Origin: G965207335 sp965207335
Lineage (GTDB): Bacteria > Pseudomonadota > Gammaproteobacteria > PS1 > Pseudothioglobaceae
Direction: 5' to 3'
DNA: 64,000 nucleotides
Assembly (NCBI GenBank): GCA_965207335.1
Contig: OZ242267.1
Location: forward strand, 496,001 to 560,000
The notes below the pieces were generated by a model, which saw only the letters and a program-made list of their open reading frames with translations, was not told the origin of the DNA and ran no database searches. How positions within the stretch are numbered: the first letter of the stretch is position 1; every line of letters starts with the position of its first letter. Both the position numbers and the translations under genes were made by a program. Shown piece by piece: positions 8,514-17,700 of the stretch.

Positions 8514-9254
8514 TCAATTATTTTTTAAAATTTTTCTAACATTATCTAAATCTTGCTTAGTATCAATACCAATGCCTGAACTTGTTATAGCTGTATCAGT
8601 ATGAATTTTATGTCCTGCGTATAAAATGCTTAATTGCTCTAATAATTCCGCCCTCTCATAATAAGAAGTTTTAGTTTTATTGATATATTTTACTAAAAAT
8701 TTTGCCCTATAAGCATAAATACCAATGTGTTTATAGCACAATGCTAAATTAATACTATCATCTCTAAAATAAGGAATATTTGCCCTAGAAAAATAAAGAG
8801 CATTATTAAATTTATCGCGTACAACTTTAACACAATTGCTGTCATAGTATTGTTTTTTATCACTAATATTTTCACAAAGAGTAGCAACATTATAATCTTT
8901 GCTATTAAGATTATTGGCTACTTGATTTATAAGTTTGGCACTTAGCATAGGCTCATCTGCTTGTAAATTCACTATTATTTCATCGTCATTTATATTGTAT
9001 TTTGTTATTACCTCTGTTATTCTTGAGCTACCAGATATGTGTTTACTGCTTGTAAGGCAAGTTTTAGCACCAAAAATATTACAGGCATCAATTATAATTT
9101 TATTATCTGTTGCAATTATTATTTCTTTTGCTAGGCTTTGTTTGGCATTTTCATATGTTCTTTGAATTATGCTTTTGCCATTAATATCTAGTAATAATTT
9201 ATTTTTTAATCTAGTTGACTTATATCTTGCTGGAATAATAACTATAAAAGACAT
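8514..9254 (-). CDS. kdsB: 3-deoxy-manno-octulosonate cytidylyltransferase
   Basis: Activates Kdo as CMP-Kdo for lipopolysaccharide inner-core synthesis. The N-terminus IIPARYKSTRLKNKLLLDI is the family's CTP-binding signature; NLQADEPM and the GIYAYRAKFL segment are also typical. At 246 residues it is full length. It is part of the conserved lpxK-ycaR-kdsB cluster, starting 1 bp after the ycaR stop. Confidence 0.93.
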   Translation of the reverse strand: MSFIVIIPARYKSTRLKNKLLLDINGKSIIQRTYENAKQSLAKEIIIATDNKIIIDACNIFGAKTCLTSSKHISGSSRITEVITKYNINDDEIIVNLQADEPMLSAKLINQVANNLNSKDYNVATLCENISDKKQYYDSNCVKVVRDKFNNALYFSRANIPYFRDDSINLALCYKHIGIYAYRAKFLVKYINKTKTSYYERAELLEQLSILYAGHKIHTDTAITSSGIGIDTKQDLDNVRKILKNN

Positions 9255-9255
9255 A

Positions 9256-9420
9256 TTAATTGTTTTCTTTTTGTGCCTCTGTAATTAATAACACAGGAAT
9301 ACCATCAATAATAGGATAAGAAAGTTTACAAGAGTTACAAATTAATTTATTGTCTTTTTCGTAGAGTGGCTGTTTGCATGTAGGACATACTAGCATAGCC
9401 AACAAGTTTTCATCTATCAT
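9256..9420 (-). CDS. ycaR: YcaR/Trm112-family small zinc-ribbon protein
   Basis: A 54-residue protein beginning MIDENLLAMLVCPTCKQPL with two Cys pairs (CPTC and CNSC) forming a zinc ribbon, then LSYPIIDGIPVLL, diagnostic of the UPF0434/Trm112 family. Family members elsewhere are partners or activators of methyltransferases; the role of bacterial YcaR is not settled. The ATG overlaps the lpxK stop by 4 bp (ATGA) and kdsB follows immediately, the standard gammaproteobacterial order, which strongly supports this small gene. Confidence 0.9.
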   Translation of the reverse strand: MIDENLLAMLVCPTCKQPLYEKDNKLICNSCKLSYPIIDGIPVLLITEAQKENN

Positions 9421-10433
9421 TTAGTTTTGTATATTAGTTTTTTATATATAGTATTAAAAAAGTTATCGTCTAATTTAACCTTTATTGCTAAGTACCACAT
9501 ATTTTTTGTAGCAAAAGATGAACATTTTACCGCATCTTTATGAGTCATTAACAATGGATATTGGTACATATCATCAAAATCCGTCATTTTAAATAAATAA
9601 TGGTCAGTAAAACTCTTAGTTGTTATGTCAAAACCTAAATATCTTAATTGCTCAAAAAAGTTATCAGGCCTAGCAATAGCACTTATTGCATAAAATTTAT
9701 CACTTGTAGCTAATATTTCTGCTACTGTTTTACTTTCTTTTGTTGCTATATTAACAAAGTTTAACACTTCAAAGTTCATATTAAACATTCTATTAAAATA
9801 CGGATTTAAGCTATTATTATTGTAACTACCACATATTCTATGGTTATACACCAAAATATCGGCATTGTTTAATCTGCTTAAACCCTCTCTTAATATTCCA
9901 GATGGTAGTAAAAAGCCATTGCCAATACCAGACATATTATCAATAACTACTATCTCAATATCTCTATCCATAGCATAATGCTGTAAACCATCATCGCTAA
10001 TTATTACATCCGCCCCTTGCTTTATGACTTCATTAACAGCATCAGCCCTATTTTTATTGATTGCTACTATAGCCTTAGTTTCTGCTAATATTAATTTTGG
10101 CTCATCACCTGATAGTTTTACATCGGTATTATCATCAAGTAGTAGGGTTCCTTTTTTGTGCTTGCCTTTATACCCTCTTGATACCACGGCTACTACTAGG
10201 TTTTGTTTTTGTAAGTATTTGACAATGGCAATTACCAGTGGAGTTTTTCCACTGCCACCTACTGTAATATTACCAACAACTATAACAGGCTTTTTAAAAC
10301 GAATAGTTTTTTTAAGCCCTATTTTGTAAAAGTACCTGCGAATTATGACAATAATAAAAAATATTAAACTAAGTGGCAATAATAATACTTGCCATAATTT
10401 TAATTTACTACTTTCACTTTTGTTGATTTTCAA
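9417..10433 (-). CDS. lpxK: Tetraacyldisaccharide 4'-kinase
   Basis: Phosphorylates the lipid A disaccharide precursor at the inner-membrane surface. An N-terminal membrane anchor (about 15-35) precedes a P-loop VGNITVGGSGKTPLV (about 53-67) and the DDGLQHYAMDRDIEIVV motif that binds metal-ATP in LpxK. Length is 338 residues, as expected. It is the first gene of lpxK-ycaR-kdsB, divergent from lolC. Confidence 0.93.
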   Translation of the reverse strand: MKINKSESSKLKLWQVLLLPLSLIFFIIVIIRRYFYKIGLKKTIRFKKPVIVVGNITVGGSGKTPLVIAIVKYLQKQNLVVAVVSRGYKGKHKKGTLLLDDNTDVKLSGDEPKLILAETKAIVAINKNRADAVNEVIKQGADVIISDDGLQHYAMDRDIEIVVIDNMSGIGNGFLLPSGILREGLSRLNNADILVYNHRICGSYNNNSLNPYFNRMFNMNFEVLNFVNIATKESKTVAEILATSDKFYAISAIARPDNFFEQLRYLGFDITTKSFTDHYLFKMTDFDDMYQYPLLMTHKDAVKCSSFATKNMWYLAIKVKLDDNFFNTIYKKLIYKTK

Positions 10434-10516
10434 TTATTTTTAATAAATTAAATAATTTATAGTTGGTGTTATTAAACTATAATTTATGAATAATTGTAAT
10501 TCTACCATAAAATATT

Positions 10517-11758
10517 ATGTTATCAACAGAATTAAAAATAGCTTTTTCTTATATAAAAAATACCAAAACTAATAGCTATACTTCTTTTGTATCTAATATT
10601 TCAATTATAGGATTAATAATTAGCATAATATCATTAATAACGGTTTTATCAGTTACAAATGGACTTCAACAAGAATTAAAAACTAGAATTTTAAGTGCCA
10701 TATCACATGCTTATATTACTAATTATGATAATAAAATATCAGATTATAAAAATTTAATTACAAAATTACAAAAGAATAAACAAATACAAGCAATATCTCC
10801 ATACATTAAGCAGTATGCATTACTTAGCAATAATAAAAACTCCATAGGTGCTATTGTCCGTGGTGTAGATACTAATTTAGAGCATAAAACATCTGATATA
10901 TTTAAATACATTAAATACGGTACTAATACCATAGATAATAATAAAGCACAGATAATAATAGGACTAGAATTAGCCACAGAATTAGCCGTAGGTATAAACG
11001 ATAAAGTATTAGTTCTAACATCAAATATTAACAGCCCTATAATTGACATAATCCCTAAATTTAAAAGCTTTGAAGTAGTGGGAATTTTTGATATTGGCAT
11101 TAAAGAATATAATAATTCTTTGCTACTAATGTCTATCAATATGGCACAAAAATTATACAATATGAACGGCTATGTCAATGGTTTAAGATTAAAATTTTAT
11201 GATATATTTCAGGCAAGACAAATAACTAGTAAATTATACAAAGAGCTTGATAATAATTATTATGCTATTAGTTGGCAAGACGAAAAAAGTAATTTATTAC
11301 AAGCACTCACTCTTGAAAAAAATATGATAGCGGTTATTTTATTTTTTATTATTGTTATATCATCTTTTAATCTAATATCAATGATGGTGATGGTAGTAGT
11401 TGATAAAAAGACTGATATAGCAATTCTAAGAACCATAGGTATGACGCCATTTAGTATTATGAGGATATTTTTTTATCAAAGTTTAATATCAAGCACCGTA
11501 GGTATAATTATTGGTGTTTTATTAGGTGTTTTACTTAGTTTGAATGTTGAGGCTGTGGTGTTGTTTTTAGAGCAATTATTTAATTTTCAATTATTTCCAA
11601 AAGACATTTTTTATATTAATAATTTGCCATCACAAGTACAAGTTTTTGATATATTATTTGTAGTTATTACAGCATTTACCCTAACTATATTATCTGCCAT
11701 ATACCCTGCCTATAAAGCAAGTAAAACTAAAATTACAGATGCAATTAAGTATGACTAA
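10517..11758 (+). CDS. lolC: Lipoprotein-releasing ABC transporter permease LolC/LolE
   Basis: An FtsX-like permease of the LolCDE complex, which extracts lipoproteins from the inner membrane and passes them to LolA. The N-terminal FVSNISIIGLIISIISLITV is transmembrane segment 1, followed by a large periplasmic domain (about 45-260) and three C-terminal membrane segments. The conserved DIAILRTIGMTPFSIMRIF coupling-helix region is present. Only one permease gene is adjacent to lolD here, so it may act as the single LolF-type permease found in lineages without separate LolC and LolE; that is inference. Confidence 0.9.
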   Translation: MLSTELKIAFSYIKNTKTNSYTSFVSNISIIGLIISIISLITVLSVTNGLQQELKTRILSAISHAYITNYDNKISDYKNLITKLQKNKQIQAISPYIKQYALLSNNKNSIGAIVRGVDTNLEHKTSDIFKYIKYGTNTIDNNKAQIIIGLELATELAVGINDKVLVLTSNINSPIIDIIPKFKSFEVVGIFDIGIKEYNNSLLLMSINMAQKLYNMNGYVNGLRLKFYDIFQARQITSKLYKELDNNYYAISWQDEKSNLLQALTLEKNMIAVILFFIIVISSFNLISMMVMVVVDKKTDIAILRTIGMTPFSIMRIFFYQSLISSTVGIIIGVLLGVLLSLNVEAVVLFLEQLFNFQLFPKDIFYINNLPSQVQVFDILFVVITAFTLTILSAIYPAYKASKTKITDAIKYD

Positions 11759-12398
11759 TAGGATGATAGAATGCAATAATGTTTACTATTATTATAATAG
11801 CGAACATACAATACTAAGTAATTTTAATTTAACAGTATTAACAGGAGAAAAAGTAGCAATATTAGGTAAATCTGGCACGGGAAAATCAACTTTGCTTAAT
11901 TTATTAGCCGGACTAGATAATGTTAAATCTGGTAATATTATTGTTAATAAGCATAAATTAAACTCTTTATCAGAAACTAAAAAAAGTCTATTTAGACAAC
12001 AAAATATAGGTTTTATTTATCAATTTCATTATTTATTATCTGATTTTAATGTTTTAGATAATATAGCTATGCCACTACTGATAAAAAATGGCAATAATAG
12101 TACCGCTTATGATAAAGCAAAACAATTATTAATAGACTTAGACTTAACATATTTAACTAATAAAAACCCAAATCAACTATCAGGAGGTGAAAGCCAAAGA
12201 GTAGCCATTGCCAGAGCAATAATCACTAATCCGCCATGTATTTTTGCCGATGAGCCAACAGGAAATATTGATAACCATAATGCTCAAAAAGTAATACAGA
12301 TATTATTAGAATTAAACAAAAATTATAATACTACTATAATAATTGTAACTCACGATACAAAAATAGCTAAACAAATGGATAACATAATATACTTATAG
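11751..12398 (+). CDS. lolD: Lipoprotein-releasing ABC transporter ATPase LolD
   Basis: The ATPase that powers lipoprotein release. Walker A GKSGTGKST, Q-loop, ABC signature LSGGESQRVAIARA and Walker B CIFADEPTG are all present, with H-loop VTHD. I chose the ATG at 11751, overlapping the lolC stop by 8 bp; an alternative start 12 bp upstream has no family support. The 215-residue length is typical. The lolCD pair forms a plus-strand operon that ends at the repeat island. Confidence 0.93.
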   Translation: MTNRMIECNNVYYYYNSEHTILSNFNLTVLTGEKVAILGKSGTGKSTLLNLLAGLDNVKSGNIIVNKHKLNSLSETKKSLFRQQNIGFIYQFHYLLSDFNVLDNIAMPLLIKNGNNSTAYDKAKQLLIDLDLTYLTNKNPNQLSGGESQRVAIARAIITNPPCIFADEPTGNIDNHNAQKVIQILLELNKNYNTTIIIVTHDTKIAKQMDNIIYL

Positions 12399-12409
12399 CA
12401 AAAAACTCA

Positions 12410-12612
12410 TTAAAATACTGCATAAGAATTATACCCACCGTCATTGTGAGACTTGTAAAAGGCGTGAGATTGCCACACATTAAAAACAGTGTTCGCAATG
12501 ACGGGTTGGAATAATTAGTACCAGTATGTTGCCTAAGATTGCCACACACTAAAAAGCAGTGTTCGCAATGACGGTGGGTATAATTATAATTATTTTATAA
12601 AGTGCATATTGT
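12410..12612. repeat. Palindromic REP-like block, copy A
   Basis: Contains CCGTCATTGTGAGAC and its near-inverse TTCGCAATGACGG twice, so each part can fold into an imperfect long hairpin. A second version of the whole block lies at 13915-14110 in the same orientation, including the shared tract GGAATAATTAGTACCAGT. Open frames across it arise from the repeat and show no protein family. It directly follows lolD and could terminate transcription, though no clear T-run hairpin is seen. Confidence 0.75.
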
Positions 12613-12613
12613 T

Positions 12614-12744
12614 GGTGTTTTAAGTTAATGGCATTAATGCTTATATCATCCCCAACTGTATAAAAACTAAAATTGTTTCACAAGACGGTATCTGACCTCA
12701 TTTATTCCCTTTACAAATAATTTTGAGTTCATAATCACTTATAA
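12614..12744. repeat. 131-bp direct repeat, copy 1
   Basis: Begins with GTGTTTTAAGTTAATGGCAT and ends near TGAGTTCATAATCACTTATAA. It is nearly identical to 13135-13265, about 521 bp away, in the same orientation. On the minus strand each copy directly follows an attC-like site, so the repeat marks the same boundary of two consecutive cassette-like units. Confidence 0.85.
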
Positions 12745-12800
12745 CATTAAAACTCAGAGGTGGGCTACTTTTGCCCATCTGCTGGAATGATTTGTTAGGT
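12741..12800 (-). other. attC-like recombination site (integron cassette style), site 1
   Basis: Read on the minus strand it begins ACCTAACAAATCATTCCAGC, contains a TGGGC...GCCCA inverted pair, and ends ...TTTTAATGTTATAAG. The first core ACCTAAC fits the RYYYAAC box, and the whole resembles the stem-loop 59-base elements of integrons. The stop codon of the 36-residue gene lies inside this core, as is common in cassettes. The second core is degenerate and no integrase is in the window, so the call is tentative. Confidence 0.4.
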
Positions 12801-12905
12801 GGTTGTACGATTTTTTGTAGAATGCGGCTTATACAAAATAGCAATTGTTAATAAAGCAAAACCAAAAATACCTACAACTAATAAAGCAAATGCATAATCA
12901 CTCAT
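12795..12905 (-). CDS. Tiny single-pass membrane protein (36 aa)
   Basis: Translation MSDYAFALLVVGIFGFALL continues to a second hydrophobic part and ends in a basic tail (KPHSTKNRTTT), consistent with one transmembrane helix. Its ATG overlaps the stop codon of the upstream 69-residue gene (ATGAGTGA), suggesting translational coupling, and its own stop lies in an attC-like core. I do not recognise the family. The conserved pairing with a second tiny membrane protein suggests a cassette-borne two-gene unit. Confidence 0.55.
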   Translation of the reverse strand: MSDYAFALLVVGIFGFALLTIAILYKPHSTKNRTTT

Positions 12906-13107
12906 CTAAAACCTCCTTACCATCTAATAAATAACCAGTTAAAAAGAAAAACAGCACAAGAGATATGCCACCAATTGTTAGCAATGTATTGGTTAGTCCA
13001 TCTTTTACAATAGGTACTATAACAAGTATAGCTAAAATTATTTTGGAGACATCAAAACAATATTTGTCAATGTTGTCTTTTTGTTTGCTGTTTTTAAAAA
13101 TATCCAT
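12898..13107 (-). CDS. Small membrane protein, possibly DUF6722-like (69 aa)
   Basis: A soluble start (MDIFKNSKQKDNIDKYCFDV) is followed by two hydrophobic segments, about 22-38 and 42-60, then an acidic tail. The pattern resembles small two-helix proteins of the DUF6722 type often seen in gene cassettes; this is a weak family match from memory. No strong Shine-Dalgarno sequence is visible. It is followed with an 8-bp overlap by the 36-residue membrane protein. Function unknown. Confidence 0.55.
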   Translation of the reverse strand: MDIFKNSKQKDNIDKYCFDVSKIILAILVIVPIVKDGLTNTLLTIGGISLVLFFFLTGYLLDGKEVLDE

Positions 13108-13134
13108 GCCATTATTGTAGCATAAGTATATGGT

Positions 13135-13265
13135 TGTGTTTTAAGTTAATGGCATTAATACTTATATCATCCCCAACTGTATAAAAACTAAAATTGTTTC
13201 ACAAGACGATATCTGACCTCATTTATTCTCTTTGCAAATAATTTTGAGTTCATAATTACTTATAA
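13135..13265. repeat. 131-bp direct repeat, copy 2
   Basis: Near-identical to 12614-12744 with a few substitutions (for example GACGGTATC versus GACGATATC). The two copies bracket the tiny membrane-protein genes with a spacing of about 521 bp, the size of a single integron cassette. Confidence 0.85.
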
Positions 13266-13315
13266 TGCCTGAATTCAACTGCTGCATTGGCGGTAGGCTG
13301 GAGGCTTTGTTAGGC
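13261..13315 (-). other. attC-like recombination site, site 2
   Basis: On the minus strand it starts GCCTAACAAAGCCTCCAGC and ends GTTGAATTCAGGCATTATAA. GCCTAAC is a perfect RYYYAAC core, and the ending resembles the right side of 59-base elements (CAGGC then GTTAT-like). Together with site 1 and the 131-bp repeats it defines a roughly 520-bp unit. Pairing of the two cores is imperfect, so activity is doubtful. Confidence 0.4.
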
Positions 13316-13353
13316 GGAGACAGTTATTTCTGTGAGTGCAGCCCGAATATATT

Positions 13354-13438
13354 AAGGGCTAAAGCTGGTTTTAAGAAAATAACCAAGTTGGTGAAAGTGG
13401 GCGTTTTAATGATTATTCAATGTTTATGCAAAGGTCTC
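13354..13438. mobile_element. Right half of a long-form miniature element
   Basis: Matches the inner and right parts of the 164-bp elements (GGGCTAAAGCTGG..., ...TTTATGCAAAGGTCTC). The left terminus is absent, so this is a truncated copy in the repeat island. Confidence 0.75.
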
Positions 13439-13440
13439 TC

Positions 13441-13594
13441 ACTGTACAACAGCCCCTCAAACTCCCCATATAGAGATTGTGCTTGTAAGGTATATTTTTG
13501 TCGTGAGATATTCGCGGTGTGGTTTTAAAAAAGCACTAAGAATTGAGAATTAGAATTATACCCACCGTCATTGCAAGACTTTGTAAAAAGCGTG
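13441..13594. repeat. About 150-bp direct repeat, copy 1
   Basis: Starts near TGTACAACAGCCCCTCAAAC and runs through GTGAGATATTCGCGGTGTGG into a CCGTCATTGC block. A second copy lies at 13811-13961. On the minus strand both copies keep an open stretch reading HTANIS(R/Q)QKYTLQAQ, so this may descend from a coding fragment. Confidence 0.75.
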
Positions 13595-13690
13595 GCAATC
13601 TCGTACTACAAAAGCAATGTAATTTAAAAAAGCACTAACAATAACGAATTGGAATTATGCCAAATGTTGATTAAAAAAAGTACCTAAAAT

Positions 13691-13725
13691 AGTAAGCAAA
13701 GCTTACTTTGGGGAATATCCCCAAA
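13691..13725. other. Two adjacent perfect hairpins
   Basis: AGTAAGC-AAA-GCTTACT (13691-13707) is followed directly by TTTGGGG-AATAT-CCCCAAA (13707-13725). No U-run follows, so an intrinsic terminator is not supported; they may be remnants of a structured repeat or a small structured RNA. Confidence 0.45.
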
Positions 13726-13810
13726 CCCCTAACAGCAATTACAGGTTGTTTGGTTTGTGTTAAGTTGTTTTGATTGTTTTTTAATTGAGGGGCAGAACTA
13801 GTTCCTTCAT

Positions 13811-13961
13811 TACAACTATTGTACAACAGCCCCTCAAACACCCCATATAGACATTGTGCTTGTAAGGTATATTTTTGTTGTGAGATATTTGCGGTATGAT
13901 TTAAAAAAAGCACTAAGAATTGATAATTGGAATTATACCCACCGTCATTGCGAGACTTTGT
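13811..13961. repeat. About 150-bp direct repeat, copy 2
   Basis: Second copy of the 13441-13594 repeat, with scattered substitutions and the same minus-strand reading frame conserved. It flows into the second REP-like block. Confidence 0.75.
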
Positions 13962-14110
13962 AAAAGTCGTGAGATTGCCACACACTAAAAAACAGTGTTC
14001 GCAATGACGGGTTGGAATAATTAGTACCAGTATGTTGCCACACACTAAAAAACAGTGTTCGCAATGACGGTGGGTGTAACTATAATTATTTTATAAAGTG
14101 CAGATTGTTA
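13915..14110. repeat. Palindromic REP-like block, copy B
   Basis: Same composition and order as 12410-12612: CCGTCATTGCGAGAC, GATTGCCACACACT, TTCGCAATGACGG twice, then a conserved AATTATTTTATAAAGTGCA tract. The two blocks face the same way and enclose the island, which raises the possibility of recombination between them. Confidence 0.75.
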
Positions 14111-14120
14111 GTGTTTATTC

Positions 14121-14765
14121 TTATGATAGTCTTGTGCTAATACTTTTTAAAAACTTTTGTTGTATTTTATAATCTGGCATAATTTCTTTAACTAAATGCC
14201 AAAAATCTTGCGAATGATTTTTATATATTGTGTGGCATAATTCGTGTATTACAACATAATTTATACTCTTAATTGGCACTTGTGCTAGCATATAATTAAG
14301 ACTTATATTGTTTTTAGCACTACATGAACCCCAAATAGTTTTTTGGCTCTTAATACTTAATTTATTATAATTTAAAGAGTATTTTTTTGCATAATTTATA
14401 ATTATAGGCTGACAAATTTTAGTAAACTCTTGCTTATACCAACTATTAAAAATTTTAGTTTTATTTGTTTGTTGTTGCTCATTTAAACAAAATTTATTCC
14501 CATCAAAAATTAAATCCTCGATTTGATTTTTAACTATTATTAGCTCATATTTAATGCCTAAGTAATAAAACTCATTACAATTTTTGTATTGTAATGTTTT
14601 ATTAATTTTTTGCTTAGTTTTAGCAATCCAATCATTTTTTTTAGTAACAAAATCATCTATTTTATTAATATTCATCCTAAATGGAGCTCGCACAATTAAC
14701 TCTGCTTTATCATTAATTTGTAATGCTAAAGTTCTGCGATTAGTACGAATTAATTTATAATGCAC
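14121..14765 (-). CDS. YgjP-like (DUF45) metal-dependent hydrolase
   Basis: A 214-residue protein with the zincin motif HELCH at 174-178, followed by NHSQDFWHLVKEIMPDY, the characteristic C-terminal pattern of the YgjP/DUF45 family; WGSC lies upstream as in homologues. Family members resemble SprT/WSS1 metallopeptidases and often accompany RM or repair genes, but the substrate is unknown. It starts 2 bp after the purL stop, on the same strand, so it probably sits at the end of the purL message. Confidence 0.85.
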   Translation of the reverse strand: MHYKLIRTNRRTLALQINDKAELIVRAPFRMNINKIDDFVTKKNDWIAKTKQKINKTLQYKNCNEFYYLGIKYELIIVKNQIEDLIFDGNKFCLNEQQQTNKTKIFNSWYKQEFTKICQPIIINYAKKYSLNYNKLSIKSQKTIWGSCSAKNNISLNYMLAQVPIKSINYVVIHELCHTIYKNHSQDFWHLVKEIMPDYKIQQKFLKSISTRLS

Positions 14766-14767
14766 AA

Positions 14768-17700
14768 TTAATCAAAGTGTTTTCTAGCATTTAAAAACAT
14801 TTTAATCCATGGTGAATACTCGCCCCAATTTTTAGGGTGATATGAATTTTGCACAGCTCTAAATACTCGTTCTGGATGCGGCATCATAATTGTTACTTGT
14901 CCGTTATCATTTGCAAGCCCTGCTAGTGAATAATCAGAGCCATTAGGATTATGGGGGTATTTTGTCGCATCTAAGCCATTGTAATCCACATATTTTAGGG
15001 CAAAATTATCACTATTTTCATTGCCATTAAACACCGCTCTGCCCTCTTTGTGTGCTATGGCAACAGGTAATATTGAACCTGTCATACCAGAGAAAAATAT
15101 TGAGTTTGATTTTTGTACTTTAACCGCTGAAAACCTTGCTTCAAATTGCTCAGATTTATTATCCTTAAACTTAGGGAAGTTACTGCTATTTGGGATAATT
15201 TCTGTTAAATTTGACAGCATTTGACAGCCATTACAAACTCCTAAGGTAAAATTATCGCCCCTTGTAAAAAATTTAGCAAACTCATCTTTTACACTAGCAT
15301 TATATAAAATAGAATTTGCCCAACCTCGCCCTGCACCTAAAACATCACCGTAAGAAAAACCACCACAGGCAACTAAGCCATTAAAATCAGCTAAGTTAAT
15401 TTGATTTGCTAAAATATCACTCATATGAACATCAAAAGCATCAAAACCTACCCTATCAAAAACAGCCGCCATTTCTGTTTGCCCGTTTATGCCTTGTTCT
15501 CGTAGTATTGCAATCTTAGGCTTAATTCCCTTATTAATATAAGGAATAGTTAATTTATCAACAGCAAAATTTACTTTAATTTGTAAGCCGTCAGTGTCAT
15601 CTAAAATACCATCGTATTCTTGTTGAACGCATTCTGTATTGTCTCTTAGTTTAGCTATCTCGTAAGAAGTGCTACTCCATTTTTGTTGTAAATCAGCACG
15701 ACTAGCATTAAATAATAACTTATCATCTTTAAAAATATTTATATTATCAGTAGCATTTATCTTGGCTATAAGTCTAGTTGCATTTGCTAAACCTGCTTTA
15801 TTTAATTGTGCTAAAACCTTGTCTTTATTGGCTATATTTACTTGAATTACACAGCCTAATTCTTCATTAAATAAATCGTCTATTAGTTTGTTTTTACTAT
15901 AAATATTAAGTCCACAATGTGAGCTAAATGCCATTTCTAACAAACTTACTATAACCCCACCATCCGAGCGGTCATGATAGCTGTTTATTAAATTATCATT
16001 ATTAAGTTTATTAATAACATTAAAGAAGTTTTTAAATATTTTCGCATCATCTAAATCAGGGGTAATATCGCCAGTATTGTTATAAACTTGTGCTAAACAA
16101 GAACCTCCTAAACGGTTTTTGCCAAAGCCTAAATCAATTAATAATAATTCACTCTCTATATTAGTATCTAAAACTGGAGTTTGTTGTTTTGTAACATCAG
16201 CTACCTTACTAAATGCACTAATAATTAATGACAAAGGTGATACTACTTGTTTATTAATACCATTATTAGCCCAAGTGCTTTTCATAGATAAAGAATCTTT
16301 GCCAACTGGTATAGTTAAATTTAGCTTAGGACATAATTCCATAGCTATTGTTTTTACTGCTTGAAACAATTTATAATCCTCATCATCACTACCACTAGCA
16401 CACATCCAATTAGCCGATAAATTAATATCACTAATATCATCTATAACAACAGCCATTAAATTAGTTAGTGCTTCGCCAACAGCCATTCTAGCTGATGCCT
16501 TAGCATTACATATAGCAAGAGGTGCTTTTTCACCTATTGCCATTGCCTCGCCCTTAAAACCGTTATAATCATTAATAGATATAGCACAATCAGCAACAGG
16601 TGTTTGCCACTTACCTACCATTTGGTCCCTAGCCACTAAGCCTGTTACTGTTCTATCGCCTATGGTTATTAAAAAGTTTTTACTAGCAACAGTAGGCAAG
16701 GCAAGTATTTTATAAATTGCCTCGTCTATGTTGATATTACTTGTTTTAAATTTTGCTAATTTTGTATTATTATAAATAATATTTTTAATAGTTTTTGGAG
16801 TATCGCCTAATAATATTGCCATAGGTATATTTATAGGTTTGTTATTAAATAAACTATCTTGTAATATCAATTCTTTTTTGTCTGTTGCTTGCCCTAATAT
16901 CGCAAATGGAGCTCGCTCCCTTGTGCAAATACTACTAAAAATATCTAGCTTATTTTTATTAATAGCTAATACATACCGCTCTTGTGATTCATTACACCAA
17001 ATCTCCATAGGTGAAAGTTGTTTATCAGCACACGGTATAGCTCTTATGTTGAATATTGCCCCTTTATTGCTATCATTTACTAACTCTGGCAAGGCATTTG
17101 ATAAACCACCAGCACCTACATCGTGTATTGATATAATGGGATTATCGTACATAGCAGTACAAGTATCTATTACTTCTTGACAACGCCTTTGCATTTCTGC
17201 ATTTGCGCGTTGTACTGAGGCAAAATCAAGTTCTTCACTTTGTGAGCCACTATCAATACTAGAGGATGCCCCACCACCTAAGCCAATTAGCATTGCAGCC
17301 CCACCTAAAACAATAATAAGACTACCACTAGGGATATTGTCTTTGTCAATGTGTTTTGTTTGAATATGTCCTAAGCCACCTGCTAACATAATAGGTTTAT
17401 GATAGCCATACATACGACCTTGCACTTCTTGTTGATATGTACGAAAATAACCGCAAATATTAGGCCTGCCAAACTCATTATTAAAACTAGCAGCCCCAAT
17501 AGGTGCTTCAATAATAATATCTAGTGCTGATTTTATTTGCTTAGGTTTACCGTAGTCCGCCTCCCACGATTGTTTTGCATGTGGAATATTAAGATTAGAG
17601 AGCGAAAAACCGCATAAACTAACCTTAGACTTAGAACCTCGCCCTGTTGCCCCCTCATCTCTTATCTCGCCACCTGCACCAGTAGCAGCACCTGAAAATG

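Noticed and set aside
12367..12549. 60-residue minus-strand frame next to lolD
   Set aside because: It overlaps lolD and is composed of the same repeat (MCGNL motif) as the frame near 14 kb.
13265..13528. 87-residue plus-strand frame
   Set aside because: It crosses an attC-like site, a miniature element fragment and a direct repeat; it is a chance frame.
13671..14045. 124-residue minus-strand frame as a gene
   Set aside because: It is made up of REP-like and 150-bp repeat sequence, with no protein family and no ribosome-binding site.
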